Shown piece after piece: positions 38,209-59,773 of a stretch of 64,000 nt of DNA. How positions within the stretch are numbered: the first letter of the stretch is position 1; every line of letters starts with the position of its first letter. The notes beneath the pieces are model-generated. The model had not been told where the DNA came from and ran no database searches. It worked only from the letters and a program-made list of their open reading frames with translations. Source of the stretch: Branchiostoma belcheri (Eukaryota; Chordata; Leptocardii; Amphioxiformes; Branchiostomatidae); contig NW_017803713.1 of the NCBI RefSeq assembly GCF_001625305.1, positions 2,212,894 through 2,276,893 on the forward strand, written 5' to 3'. The position numbers were made by a program, and so were the translations under genes.

Positions 38209-38317
38209 AATTAACATAAGTCGGCACTGGTAAGACGGGTCAGACCATGGACCGACAAGTATCTATAGTGATAGCAGACACCTTTTTTAACTAAGCAAAT
38301 CATTTCCACAAAAATTA
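38209..38317. repeat. proximal copy of a duplicated promoter segment
   Basis: Near-identical to 36403-36512. It ends 46 bp upstream of the dioxygenase ATG, so it probably covers the core promoter or 5' UTR. Confidence 0.8.
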
Positions 38318-38363
38318 CGCAAAGATTTTACCCTTTTCGATACACTACATTCTTGCAGCAAAC

Positions 38364-41300
38364 ATGAGTGGCTACATCCCAGTCGTGGATTTCTCGGCTT
38401 ACAGCCTTGACAACAAGCGTAAGAACGTAAACGACGCTGACCTGGAAGCGCTGACAGATGAACTCATGCAGGCTTTCACTACTGTGGGCTTCGTGTATTT
38501 GAAGAACACAGGTATCCCGACATCAGAGGTAAGACCAAATAGCTCGGAATAAATAATATTTTCGATGTGCTATTTGTCATGTCCGGTTGGCGCCGAAATG
38601 TCCGTCCAGGGGCCGAAATGTCCTGATACCAGTCAGATGAACTTCATGGTAGCAGGACACAGTTTCCGGCCTATGGGAATTTCTATAGTGAAGAACCCCA
38701 AAGTGACCTACTTGGACGCGGTAAAAAAACATATATATAGTAGGGTGCAAAAGTTAGGTACAGAACTTGAATATGTTTGAGTTCAAGGTATAATGTACAA
38801 GTACAGTACAACATATGTGAAAATGGGCTAAAGATTGTCGGCTAGTTCACTCGTGACGTAATCTTTTAAAAGCGCTATGGGAAAGCGCAAAGCGCACAGC
38901 ACTAGGCTGTGACAGTAACAAGGCGCAAATCTACGCTATATAAACCGAACAAAGATCAAATTTCAACTTTTGCAGTCTCAAACATGACGTATTCCTCTTT
39001 CTTGTGCCACAGTACCCGCGTCGCTGTCGTAAACACAAGAATCTCTGCGCCTGTCTCAAGCATATGCTGACCTTAGTACTTTGTGCTCGTATTACTTTTA
39101 AGTGCCCATTAAGTCTGTGTACTGCAACCTTTTATCACTAATCGAACTGCCATTTGTATTTCCAACTAAAGTTGACTCCCAGCCCTCTTCACAGGTGAAC
39201 AACGTCTTTGATGTCTACGATAAATTCTGTTTTCAACCGGAAGCGGTGAAGGAGAAATACTCCCGTCCGGTGGACAGGACAGCAGAGCGACATGGCTGGA
39301 TGGCTCTGGAGAGAGAAATGTGAATAAAATCAATATTATTATTAAATTATAATTAATCTAACCGCACTTCTGTTCTAACCGACAAACAACCTTCCTGGTG
39401 TAGACAAACGTCTATTTTCAAACGGGCGTGTGCTAGCCTCGGTTTGTCAACTCAAGTGGCACGTCTTTGAAGCCCTACTGACGTTCGAACGGTAAACGCC
39501 CACTTTGATCCCTTGGCACGGGTACTGTGACTTGTCACTTTCATAGTATGAATTGGGGCAGTCGTGCGTAGCCTTGTTCGCAGACTTGTGATGCGGTGGC
39601 GTTTTTTCTTTTCGGGGAGCGACGCGAGTTATGCCGCGGAGAGATTTTTCAGCCGGGTTAGCAAAACTCCCTTCCGCTAAGTTCTGGCCATGGTAATGCT
39701 CTCGGCAAAACTCTCTCCGCGGTATATCTCGCGTCGCTCCTCCGCCGGCGTACAACTTCTGCGAAGGAGGATCATGCATATGTCACACAAAATCGAGAGT
39801 GTGACGAAAAAGGTCACAGACCGTAAATGGTTGATTTTGCCATAGCGTCACTGAAAATCGCCACAGGATGCCAAAACTTGAGAAAGACAAATAAACTTCA
39901 AGCTTTTCTCTACCACCCCCCACCCCCACCCCCCATCGTTTTTGCAGGTTGTCTTTGGTAGGACGGGACACGCCTGCCCCCGGTGACCTAAAGGAATGCT
40001 TCAACATACACCCACCCCTTACTGAAGGGCAGGTGCGTCCTTTTCTTTTAATCGCTAGAGGCACTAGGTGGATGATAGATGACCACGGCTCTAAAAAATA
40101 AATCACGTGCATACCAGGCTATTGTTAATTGCTGAACTTGGTGCAAAATCAAAATCTTCTATGACAAGCTGGTCCTAGTTGCCTGTCTTTTTCAGACCTG
40201 GCCGGAGGAAATCCCAGAGTTTGAGCCGGTGATGATGGACTTCTATCACAAGTGCCACGTGATCGCCATGCGCCTGTTGGAGCTCATAGCCAGGGGACTG
40301 GGAGTCGAGGTATATCTGTTTGTTGTTTCTAACCAGATTACTTGGTATTATCCACTCGTATCAAATAATGTGGTGGGTTCTTTAACTCACACACCGAGAT
40401 GATAGTCCCTCCTTGTCACATTGGTCCTTTTATTCACTATCTCGGTCACTTTCTAACTATCATCATTGAACTCACAGGTACTCCTGACATGCCTGAGGCG
40501 ATAGGAGAATCATACATTGACGCATAGCGGTGTAGTGAAGTTCTCAGCTCTTTTGTTGTAAGAAAATGTGATATTGTAGGATGTTGCCGCACTAAGTACA
40601 TGATATGTTTTCATGTAGGATGTAGACGGTTTCCTGGGAAAGTTCAAGTACGTCGGAAAGGGTCGTAACGGCACCAACCTTCGAACCCTCCGGTACCCTC
40701 CGGTCCCGGACGTCATCAAGAAGGACCAGGTCAGGTGTGGTGAACACACTGACTTCGGCTGCCTGACTCTGCTGTTCCAGGACAACCATGGCTTGGAGGT
40801 AAATTTGCCGGGGACAGTTAACTCAAAGTCTACTGTAATGTGTTTATTCTATTTATTTACACATCAAGGAGCTTCTTGCATATAGTCAGTGAATGCTGAT
40901 TGATCGGATGCCAGACGGTACAGTACGTTTAAATTTCTCGCACACTGATTGCTCGTTGACGATAAAAGCCTAAGATAGAAGAAGATAACTTCAAAAGAAA
41001 ATGTCAAAATGTATACTTTTGTTTCAGCCCTAATATCATATCGATGGTCACTGAGAGAATAGTAAGGTCGTACAATGTGTCCAATTTTGTGTCAGAAGAC
41101 GTTACTTAAGCTCTTTTGTTTATACCGCTCCCAGGTGGTGAACGCTGACGGGGAGTACGTCCCAGCCTCGCCCATCCCGGGTACTGTCGTGGTGAACATC
41201 GCGGACACCTTACAGAGGTGGTCAGCCGACAAGCTCAAGTCGACGGTAAGAAACGTTTTTTTTTAATTCAAGTGCATGACAAATACAGACATGGTGGTGG

Positions 41301-41902
41301 CGCAACTCAAGTCACATTAGCACCGCCACTGTACAATTAAATACAAGACATATATAAGAAAACATAAAACTAAGGTGTCAAATTTAGTTAAAATAAGGTA
41401 GGCGTACATCACGTACGTACATCAAAGTAAGGTAGACGTACATGTGGCGATGATAACTAATAAATACTACATAAAAACGTTTGATTCCGTACTTGCTTTC
41501 TGAAAGTAATATGCTTTTGAGCGAAATAAAGAAACGTCTCTTACAGACACAATAATAATGGAAATTTTATGTGAACATTACATACGCACGTTCCCAACGA
41601 CATGTATCACCCTTCTAACATGAGCGGCGTGTTCCGTAAAATGTGATACGGTGTATGAAACCAGGTATTCACCCCTACTTGTCACCTGACATTATAAGTG
41701 TCGTGTTGCCCCACAGAGGCACCGTGTGGTGATGCCTGAGAGCCCGGAGGAGAGGCAGCGCGTGCGCCGGTCCATCGCCTACTTCTTCCACTGCGACAGT
41801 GACGTGGAGCTGAACTGTCTGGACGGGTCGGACAAGTACGAGCCGCTCTTGGCACGAGAATACCTCAACCAGCAAGTCGGGGCCACCTACCTGTCCGGGT
41901 AG
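38364..41902 (+). CDS. 2-oxoglutarate/Fe(II)-dependent dioxygenase, isopenicillin N synthase-like
   Basis: Non-haem iron oxygenase; the substrate cannot be told from sequence. Seven exons in phase give about 321 aa: 38364-38528, 39195-39319, 39948-40032, 40196-40309, 40619-40798, 41135-41245, 41717-41902. The N-terminal block IPVVDFSAY and GFVYLKNTGIP is the DIOX_N domain. The jelly-roll core has the iron ligands HTD (H206, D208) and H262 (RHRVVMPE), and the 2-oxoglutarate-binding R-x-S (R277, S279 in RRSIAYF). The third exon is short (85 nt) and has no ATG; it restores the family block PGDLKECFN. Its acceptor (TTTTTGCAG at 39947) was chosen because it keeps phase. A poly(A) signal AATAAA lies at 42022. 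The neighbours suggest no pathway. Confidence 0.9.
39570..39771. mobile_element. diverged, longer relative of the AGTT MITE
   Basis: Starts AGCCTTGTTCGCAGACTTGT and ends ACTTCTGCGAAGGAGG, matching the termini of 33601-33745, with shared interior motifs (CGACGCGAGTTATGCCGCGG). It is about 200 bp and sits in the second intron of the dioxygenase gene. No target duplication was seen. Confidence 0.6.
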
Positions 41903-43944
41903 ATGGGCTGCTCATCTCAACCCCACCTGCCCGTTCAGTTGGTAGAAGTGATCAATTTAACGACCAGCTCCCATCGATAACGACTGCTTTAATGTAAACA
42001 GCAGATAGAAAGCAGTTTTATAATAAATTTAGTGGTGTATTGCGTTTGTGGGCTTAAGGATCAAACTTCCAGATATCGGTCCTAGGTGTCCTAAAGCTGT
42101 TATGTCAGGACGTCCACATTGGTGAGGGTATGGTGTATTTCATGAACTTTTTGTTTGTGTGCATCATTTGCAGCTATCATTTCTAATAGACACAATCCAA
42201 CAAAACACATCCTACACCTTCCTAGTCCAAATTTCAAGTTACATTTAATGTCTTCCATATCTGTTTCATGCAAATCACAAGAAAGGACTGTCACAATACA
42301 GCAACCCAGCATCAATGCAATATAATTCTTCACTATTGGACAGACTTGAAATCAACTTAATGCTACTGTTCATGAATGTAACATCCATAGAAAAAGTTTG
42401 GTAGACTTCACACTAAAATACTTACTGTATACATTAGTAAACATTGTTTAGCAAGCACTTTGTATATCTTGGATCTGATGGCCACACCACACTATAGTGT
42501 TTGCCTGCTGGTTGGTTAAACCTGTAATGGTCAGATCTTCAAATTTGCAATGTGTTTGCATGTGACTGTGATCATAATTCCAAATTCAAATGTTTCTGAC
42601 AATTTCCCGGTTTAACCATCCAGCGTGGTGGACAATGCTTCTGTCATAGACCTGTGAGTGCAAACACTATAGGTATCAGAGTTGGAGTCTCTACAGGAGG
42701 CATCCAAGAATCAACCATTCATTGCTGTGTGGCAATATGAACAACAGTAGCTTCTGGACATAGCCCAACACTGTCTTGTGTATGTCTTACAGAAGCTACT
42801 GTTGTTCATATCTAAAGCATCAGTTGAAAATTGGGATTGTGAATGCTACTTGTGTTTAACTTAAGACAAACTTTTCATGTAGTCAGGCCATTAGTCCAAG
42901 GTAAGAGGTATTGAGTGTTGTATTCATACCAGAGGTAAGGTATGTGATCCTGTGAGACATACAGAAAAAGATGGCTTCATATTTACACTGTTGGTCTGAG
43001 CCATGGTATATAGAGTAGACAGAAGCTTGTAAGTGTATGAGGAATGACAACAGTTTTGCATTGTCAAAGAATAATGGAAATAGCTTGTTAAAGATAATTT
43101 GGAAAGTCTGTATGCAGGGGAAGCTGAGAGGATTTTAACAAGCTTCTTGGCTGACACAACCTTATTAGAATAAACAGGAGCTTCACTCACTTCATCTTAC
43201 TGTACACTGCCTATCAACATCTGACAACATTTGGTGCAATGCAGTTCTTTGATTGACCACTATAATGTACAAATCCTGCTGACACTTTTATTTGATAAAG
43301 ATAATCTTAAACGTGGAGCAAGCTTTCATCCAGCAATCTAAAAGTACATGAATAAAGTACATGTATGCCCCATGCACCTGACTGAAAAGTGCTAACAAAG
43401 TTCCATGACAATATCAAGCTTGACACAACTCAGCCATTTTTTCTAGACACTTAAGCATGATAAATGCAATTTCAATATATTCATAACAATGAAATTTAAC
43501 TTCTTTATGAGTCAATTCTTTTGCCTTTACCTTAATTAAGTAAATGTTTTATTTTTCTGTGGGTTTTGTAAACATCTGGGCTCTACTGTTGACTGGCTAC
43601 AAGAGCCCCCGAGCACAAAACAGGTCTGGAAACATGGGGATATTAGGATGACAATTGAAGCACTTCCAGCAAATAAAACACAAAGTTGTGTTCCATATCA
43701 ATTACATCCACAATGCACAGGTAACATTACCTACTCTTGGTTACTATGGAAAAATTCACTACAGTCTTTCTGGTTGGTATTGCCCAAGACCTGTTTCCCC
43801 ATATCAACACTGGTGTAAGGACTAATGTGCTGCGCAGAGTGGTTTACCCTGTCCATGGTGACAAGCTGACGGCTGTGACTGGCAGGTGGATCTGTAGGCC
43901 CCTTGGTGTGTCCTTAATATTTCCCCACAGTGCCTGAAGAAAGG
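41903..43944. other. convergent 3' flanks of the dioxygenase and STIP1
   Basis: AT-rich non-coding sequence holding the dioxygenase poly(A) signal, probably the STIP1 3' UTR, and the striking hairpin at 42735-42811. No coding exon was recognised. Confidence 0.5.
42735..42811. ncRNA. 77-nt near-perfect hairpin, possible small-RNA precursor
   Basis: The 22-base arm starting ATATGAACAACAGTAGC (42735-42756) has its exact complement at 42790-42811. Inside it GACATA pairs with TATGTC after a 3-nt bulge, so the fold continues toward a loop of about 18 nt. Size and shape resemble a pre-miRNA. The perfect stem is also what a young inverted repeat or siRNA-producing hairpin would show. The strand is unknown and I recognise no known miRNA seed. 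Confidence 0.4.
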
Positions 43945-53478
<9,534 letters not shown>

Positions 53479-53521
53479 AGTCGAAGGTTTAGTGTGGACT
53501 CAGTATGGACATGAGAATCTC

Positions 53522-53535
53522 GAAGTTTCCACGGA
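53522..53535. promoter_or_regulatory. possible heat-shock element of STIP1
   Basis: GAAGTTTC at 53522-53529 (GAA, 2 nt, TTC) with a nearby GGAA fits a partial inverted nGAAn array about 45 bp upstream of the ATG. STIP1 is a known HSF1 target in vertebrates. Only two units are in register, so confidence is low. Confidence 0.3.
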
Positions 53536-53860
53536 AATTAGCATATTATAATGTCTTTGTGATCTGAGAGTTACTATTGGCTAGCGCGTAATGACGCACG
53601 TGACCGCTTTCCTCTGGCCTGCCTCGTGGCCCAGAAACAATGTCAGTGTGTGACATGGACAACGTTACAAGGTGTGGTCCCAACATTTCGGTTTTTCTGC
53701 CCATAGCAGAGTCTAAACAGGCTTTACCAAACTCACTTGATCCTAATACGTAATAGGAAGCGAGAATAAAGCAGTGAACGGATCCTATTGAAGTCCTAGA
53801 GTTTATTGACATCAAGGACCATGAAAAGGAAGGTACTAAAAACTTATTTGACATGACAGA

Positions 53861-53899
53861 AAAAAATAATGCCGCGCCCTACAAGTCTGCGAAGGAGGC
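53861..53899. mobile_element. terminal fragment of the AGTT MITE family
   Basis: AAAAAATAATGCCGC followed by ACAAGTCTGCGAAGGAGGC matches the right end of 33601-33745. The left half is absent. Confidence 0.6.
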
Positions 53900-55961
53900 C
53901 AATGAAAACCCCCGTTACATGTAACGTAATAGGTATTCTAGGCGTTTCGGCATTGCGGGATCCCGAAAAGTGGAAAATCCCGCGGGTCGTTTTCCACTTT
54001 TCTCAGGACCTGTCAGTGGGGAATTTCATGATCCGTCACCAGTACATAGCTATGACTCACGTTGCCCTTTACAAAATATCACCCACACGCTCGCCACTAT
54101 CTCCAAGCAGATGTATGACTCCAGCTTGAGTCATTTTACCTCACTTTGTAACGTTACGTCGGTAGTTAAAAAAGACGACGAAGTTACAGAACGTTGGAAA
54201 ACATAACATAAATGACAAACTGAAGCCATACATCTGCTTGACATTAGTATACCCAATGACTTCTACTAGTATCAGAAGAGGAGAAAGTACAACTACAGTG
54301 CACGAGTGCCTCGATGTACGGGTCCGGCAAATATCTAAGCCTACCGAAGCAGAAACCCCCTGTGACATCATCCTTGTATGGCCTTGTACATGCATGTAAC
54401 GTTGTGTTATTCCCCTCCATTTGGGTCGTATCATCATTCCCAAAGGATGGGCCTTTCGACAAGTTTTGGAACAGGCGTTGGACTTATGCCTACTCTAGGT
54501 GTGTGGAAAATTACCAATCCTGGCATTAATCGTGGATATGTGTTGGTGAGGGATTTGCTTTCTAGAGCAGAGAAATTCCTTTTATGTTCATCGATGTTTC
54601 CCAGAGGAGCACTTTCCTGGCTCCTCACGTAGGTTGTGAATCTGTGAAGTTTGATAAAAATTACTATCTTCAGTTTGAATGAACTTTTTCATGCACTATT
54701 GAACCATCTCAAAGTCGTCTGTCCTTGTATGCAATGCTATTTGTGTAGTTTTCACTGAACTTTCACTCTAACCACGGAGATATAAAAATACCTCCAAGCT
54801 CTAACTGAAAGAGATATGGACAATACACAGATAGGAATGAATAGACATTTGTACTTCGCTTTATTCATTTTCAAAAATGTAACAAATGGCAAAATAAGAA
54901 GTTAAATTCAAGAATTTCTTGTCCAAAAACAGACTGTTGTACAGCTAATAATTCCTTGTCAATATATGCATTAAATACACCAATAAGACTTATTAGAGAT
55001 TCAGTTTGATCCATTGTGACTTCTGAAGCCAATACAGAACCCAGTACATTTTTTGCTGTGTTTTTCTGGCCAAGTCATTAATGCAAGAATGCTATTTACA
55101 TGTACACATATATACTCAAATTTGTACAAATAAAAGTAACCAAATTGTCTTAAAAAAAACAGGGACATTACAAAAACTCTGATCACACCATAATGTAGTT
55201 ACTCCCTTGTTTTTCACAACAGACTGAAACTCGTCATCAGTGAGCGTGAAATGCACATGTTAGTACACAACAGCATATTTTTCAAGCTTCTCTTCTCCAA
55301 GGAGGTTTTGACCTCCTTATCTCTCTATTATCTCAAAGTGCACACCTATGAACAGCTAGGTCAACTAGACATACATTTAATACATTGTTTTTTTTCTTAT
55401 CATTTTTCTATAGGCAGTAGTACCGCAGTACACTTCAAGTATGTGATAACTCCACCTCAGCAGATGCAGCCATCTGCAACCTAAATCTTCCGAATGTAGC
55501 AAAAAGCGTCATATTTACATCAAACTGACTTGGTCTCATGAAGTACATTATGCTATTTCAAATTTCACAATGAAGAACTGACTAGCTTCCCTTAGTCAAA
55601 TCTTATTTTGACTGCTTTATATTTACAAAGCTATTTATCCATGGTTATAGATCCTGATCACTAGAGGCTATTTAGTTGAACTGTGCCAAAGAAAGCTTTC
55701 CTGTATTGACAATGGGTTATTTTTCACAAACACATCTGTGCACAGAAATCATTTTGCACTGTACAAAATTGTCAGTACAAGACCAAAAAATCCTGTTAAC
55801 ACATCTAAATCAGTTGCTGTTCCTCACTTCATGTGGTAAAATTAATGGCCTAGGAAAATCAATGTTGTGTTTTCGATTTCAGGCCTGTAAAAAATAGGGT
55901 TGGTAGGTAGGGATTCTCTATGTAAACACAACATTTTTCCTAGGCCCTAGGTCAAACAAGT

Positions 55962-58900
55962 TCACATGTCCAAGTGGACTGGCTGTCCTCCGATCCTGAT
56001 GTCATCATACAACATGGAGGCAATGTCGTCATCTCCTGCAGCAAGGTCCTGTGGTGTGTCCTCTTCCGTGTTTGATAGGTTGGGGTTGGCGCCAGCCTAT
56101 GACATAATGGACAAAATATGGTATAAGATCAGGTGTCCAAATATGGTATAAAAACAGGTGCAACTAGTTATGGAACGAACAGTCAAGAGATAAAAACTGG
56201 GGGAAGTTTAGCAGGACATGCAGTGTTTGACAGACATATCATTGAAACCGTACAAAGGTTCATTTTTGGTAAACATTTGTTAACATTTGTCCCACACACC
56301 TGTATGAGGAGGGAGGTGATCTCCTGGTGCCCTCCGTCCCACTGCCAGGTGCAGCGGAGTGCAGCTGTTGTACATCTGAGCATCCACCTGTGCCCTGCAG
56401 CCGAACAGTAGCACCTTCGCCATCTGGATGTCATTCCTCTCTACCGCATGGTGCAGCGCGGTGCGGCCGCTCTTACCATCCTGTTAAAACAAAGGCAAAT
56501 CTTAGTCTTCATCTTGATTGCATAAACAATAAAAACATTGTGCACAATTTGTATACTTCAAAAACAGAAGCTGAAATTTGTTTCAACATTTTGGGGAAGG
56601 GACATCAAAACGATTTTCAATCTCCCCTCATAGAAACTTAAAAAATCAGCTCTTGAATGGCAAAGTCCAGCAGAATGTAAGGGACTTTTGTATTGCCCAA
56701 ACTGATATTTTAGGAAAGCACCCAGTGTGTGAGTGACAGAGGGGGAACTGGAGTGATGGATGGATAAACAACACTGTTAAAACATGTGGCCAGGACCAAT
56801 GGACAGGGGAATACAAAAAGAGGAAGTCAGTTTAACCCCCTACCGATAAAGTGGGGATGTCCCAGGGAAATGACACCCAATCTTTAAAGCATGCCATATC
56901 TCCTATCTTCTGTGGGGATTCCCACAGTCTTGAAAGCTCAGCAGTTGTTGAGCAAACAAGGCAAAAGCAAGTCCAAACTGGCCTGGGCAAGTTCCACTTT
57001 CACAATAGGGGGCCCGGGGGAAGTCCCAGGGACTTCTTCAGTCCAGGGCAACCAGAAAAACATGTATAAACATCATTAAACTGTTTATATCAAATTGATG
57101 GAGTTAATCTTGATTACAAAGTCACTATTGTTGATATAAAACCCTTTAACTTCTGGGCAAAAAAGGCATGACTCATCAAAGTGCAAACAAGGGAGGGAAA
57201 AGGGTAACATTACTTACTTGTGAATTCACATCTGCACCAATCTGAGCGAGGTACTGGACAATGTCATAGTGTCCCTCAGAGGCAGCCAGGTGAAGACAAG
57301 TGAAACCTACAAAACATAGAGAAAGAAGTTTAAATTGAGAAGTCAGTCACTCTTTATTCCTTCATGAGTCAGCATTCCTTAGTCTACTAGTCAGCAAGAT
57401 CAGGTGAGGAGGGGGGAATCCCGAGGTGAAGACCCTCATTACAAGGTGCATTGCACTACCTAATACAGTTTTCTTGAAGAGGAAGTACACATTCTCACAT
57501 CTACCTTCAGGGCATACAACTAGCTTCAACATACCAACATTACTTCTTCACAAATGACTGCACAGGCAACTTAGAACAAGTACAGTTGTGAGATGAAACT
57601 ACATAAGCATCAAAAGATAGGCTTTATTCTTTCAATTCTATACAGCAGTGTGTCCTTTTCTCAAAATTTCTGCACTCATTCCATGTGACTTAAAAAACTC
57701 ACCTTCATAGTCCCTCTGCTCCAGGTCCTGCGGTATCCTCTGCAGCCGTGAGAGGTGCCTGTGTTTTCACCTCTGTGGAGCTGACTGGTGTGGTGAGTGC
57801 CTGTACCAGACTGCCATTGCCCCTGAGGCTGGCCAGGTGCAGGGGTGTGCGCCCATTCCTGTCAGGGGATGTCTAGCGAGGCTCCGTGCACCAGCAGTTG
57901 TCTGGCCACCTTAGACTGGTCTGTCACTGTAGCCAGGGCCAGTGGGGTCTGCTGGGAACAAGGCAAAGGTCAACTATGCTGCTGAAGAAAGTTGCAAAAT
58001 TTTACCTAAAATCAATTCTACCAACTCTAGGTGAGTATGCCATGGCAGAAGAAACAGATTTCAATTTCTGGGCCCCCTTGCAGCATCTTTTCAAACTGCA
58101 GAAGCATGAAAATTATATGGAGAAAACTTAAATTAGTGAATCACCAAACTTACTGCAAGGATAGCAATAGACAAACTGGAGACTGGAGGGGAAAGCAAAC
58201 CAGTACAAACTAAATGGTGGCATTGTTTGTCCACCAGGTCACGTGACTCAGAACAGGTTGCCTCACCTGCTGCAAGTGGTTTCTGATGTCCAGGTGGTCT
58301 GGGGAGGGCGCCAGTTCCAACATTCGGTCCACTACATCTGGTCTGCTGTGAATGACACCCATGTGAAGCGTTCTGAAACAACATTTGGAGGAATAACATT
58401 AAACAGTTGCAAACAACAACTGATCACGCAGGCAGCACGTGATTCTTTTGAAGTGCGTAGGAAGAATTCTGGACTGTTGGGGTGAATAACCTGGGAAAGT
58501 CCCTGAGTAACGCTTTACCCCCTAGAGCGGACGGAAAGTGCGCACCAAGATATTGAAAATTGTCTTTTGCCTCAATGTTCTTAACGTTGTCTCAAAACAC
58601 AATAGATTTTATTTGTTAAGGAGTAAACGTAATGACGTCAATCAATATTTTTTGCCTAGAGCAGTTCACTGAGTAAGAAAAAATTGTGACGTGTGTAAAA
58701 TTCTCTACTTACGTGTCGCCGTCTTGGTCTTGGCAGAAGGCTTCTCTTGCCAAGTTCTCCCGTAGTTCCTCGCTGGGATCCTCGTCTGGTTCGATACAGT
58801 CATCTTCTGTCTCGTCCTGGCAGGATTTGCAGGTTTCTTCCTCCCTTTGTGTCGGCAACCTTTCCACCAGTTCCCCTGCTCTTCCCACCGGGGCGGGCTG

Positions 58901-59098
58901 TGAACTTTGGTCTTCCGACGAGTGGAGCGAGCACTGCTGAAAGTCCTGTGAGAGACAAGTATCACCGACAGAATCATAAGCTGAATCAAATCTGTCCGAA
59001 TCCACGGTCGCGTTCCACAGCTTTCTGGCCTCTGGTCTGATTTCGTCCAGTGGGCCTGGTGCGCTGTCGGTCTCCACCTCCCAATCCAGCGTAGCCAT
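55962..59098 (-). CDS. I-kappa-B family inhibitor of NF-kappa-B (frame broken at three points)
   Basis: Cytoplasmic ankyrin-repeat protein that masks Rel/NF-kappa-B dimers until phosphorylated and degraded. Six exons: 59098-58713, 58372-58267, 57951-57703, 57306-57218, 56480-56300, 56096-55962, about 380 aa once the breaks are allowed for. The acidic N-terminus carries a phosphodegron-like DSAYDS (S39, S43). Ankyrin units follow: TLHMGVIHSRPDVVDRMLEL, NRNGRTPLHLAS-like, FTCLHLAASEGHYDIVQYL, GRTALHHAV, NSCTPLHLAVG. A short acidic tail follows. Exon 57951-57703 has two +1 breaks (at CCCC and AAAA runs) and exon 56480-56300 one (GGG run). The exon lengths fit splice phase only after removing those bases. 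Sequencing error is likelier than decay, because all splice sites are intact. Closest vertebrate relatives are NFKBIA/NFKBIE; orthology is not resolved. Confidence 0.88.
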
Positions 59099-59340
59099 GT
59101 TGGACTAAAATTTCAAACGAAAATGGCAGACGGACGGTCAACAACTGCTGCTGATTTTCTCGTACAAACGTCCCAAACTCGGCTCGAATGTTACACAATC
59201 GCCTTCAGAACGACTCTAGGTTGTCTAAAGAGGTGGTGAATACAAGATTAGATGAGACTATGACTCCTCTTGTGACAAAACTAACGCGCACAACTGCCAC
59301 GCAGTGAATTTTATGTGACCAGACTGGGAAATTTTTGGTG

Positions 59341-59351
59341 GGGGATTCCCC
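59341..59351. promoter_or_regulatory. palindromic kappa-B site 1
   Basis: GGGGATTCCCC, the classic palindromic NF-kappa-B site, 243 bp upstream of the I-kappa-B start codon. A CCAAT box follows at 59366-59370. Confidence 0.65.
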
Positions 59352-59440
59352 TTTCGTGTGTCTGACCAATAAAAATGGGGGATTTACATCACATGATTTT
59401 TCTAACCAATGATGGGGTAGCTTTTCTGCATACATAATAG

Positions 59441-59451
59441 GGGGAATCCCC
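59441..59451. promoter_or_regulatory. palindromic kappa-B site 2
   Basis: GGGGAATCCCC, which is the reverse complement of site 1, exactly 100 bp further upstream. Another CCAAT box lies at 59406-59410 between the two sites. Confidence 0.65.
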
Positions 59452-59773
59452 TTGTAGGTGGAGTCGTGACTCATTTCTGTCCCCACCTGCTGACGCATTT
59501 GTCTTGTGGAAAACAAATCAAGCGCGAAAACGATTACGTGGAAACGCAAGTCCTGACGGATGCAGGGTGAGACACCTGGAAAGTCCCGCGTACTGCATGC
59601 AAGTCATTACATGGCAGTCGCAATATTAGAATTCGGAGAAGGGACCTCCACTGTTACGACACAAGAAGTAGGTATCTTGTCTATGCAAGGAGGTTAAATA
59701 CAAGAATAATCATCTTCGTAAAAACAAAAAATAACTATATTTTTCATTAACGTTACAATAAACTATTAGGTAA

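Larger units (their letters stand above)
35144..38363. other. divergent intergenic region, DNAAF2 to dioxygenase
   Basis: Contains the two promoters, a pair of 110-bp direct repeats (36403-36512 and 38209-38317), short GTAGCGC repeats near 36720-36785 and a hairpin near 38172-38207 (CCTCC...GGAAGGATAT...CCTTCC...GGAGG). Open frames inside resemble no known protein. The DNAAF2 start sits in a GCCATCTTGG context at 35141. Confidence 0.5.
53479..55961. other. intergenic region between STIP1 and the I-kappa-B gene
   Basis: Holds the STIP1 promoter side, a MITE half (53861-53899), a short hairpin at 53966-54003 (GAAAAGTGGAAAA and its complement) and an AT-rich remainder that probably includes the I-kappa-B 3' UTR. 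Open frames up to about 100 codons resemble no known protein. Confidence 0.5.

Noticed and set aside
53546..54632. Several ORFs of 60-100 codons on both strands beside STIP1
   Set aside because: Overlapping frames on both strands, no motif or splice structure, and part is a MITE fragment.
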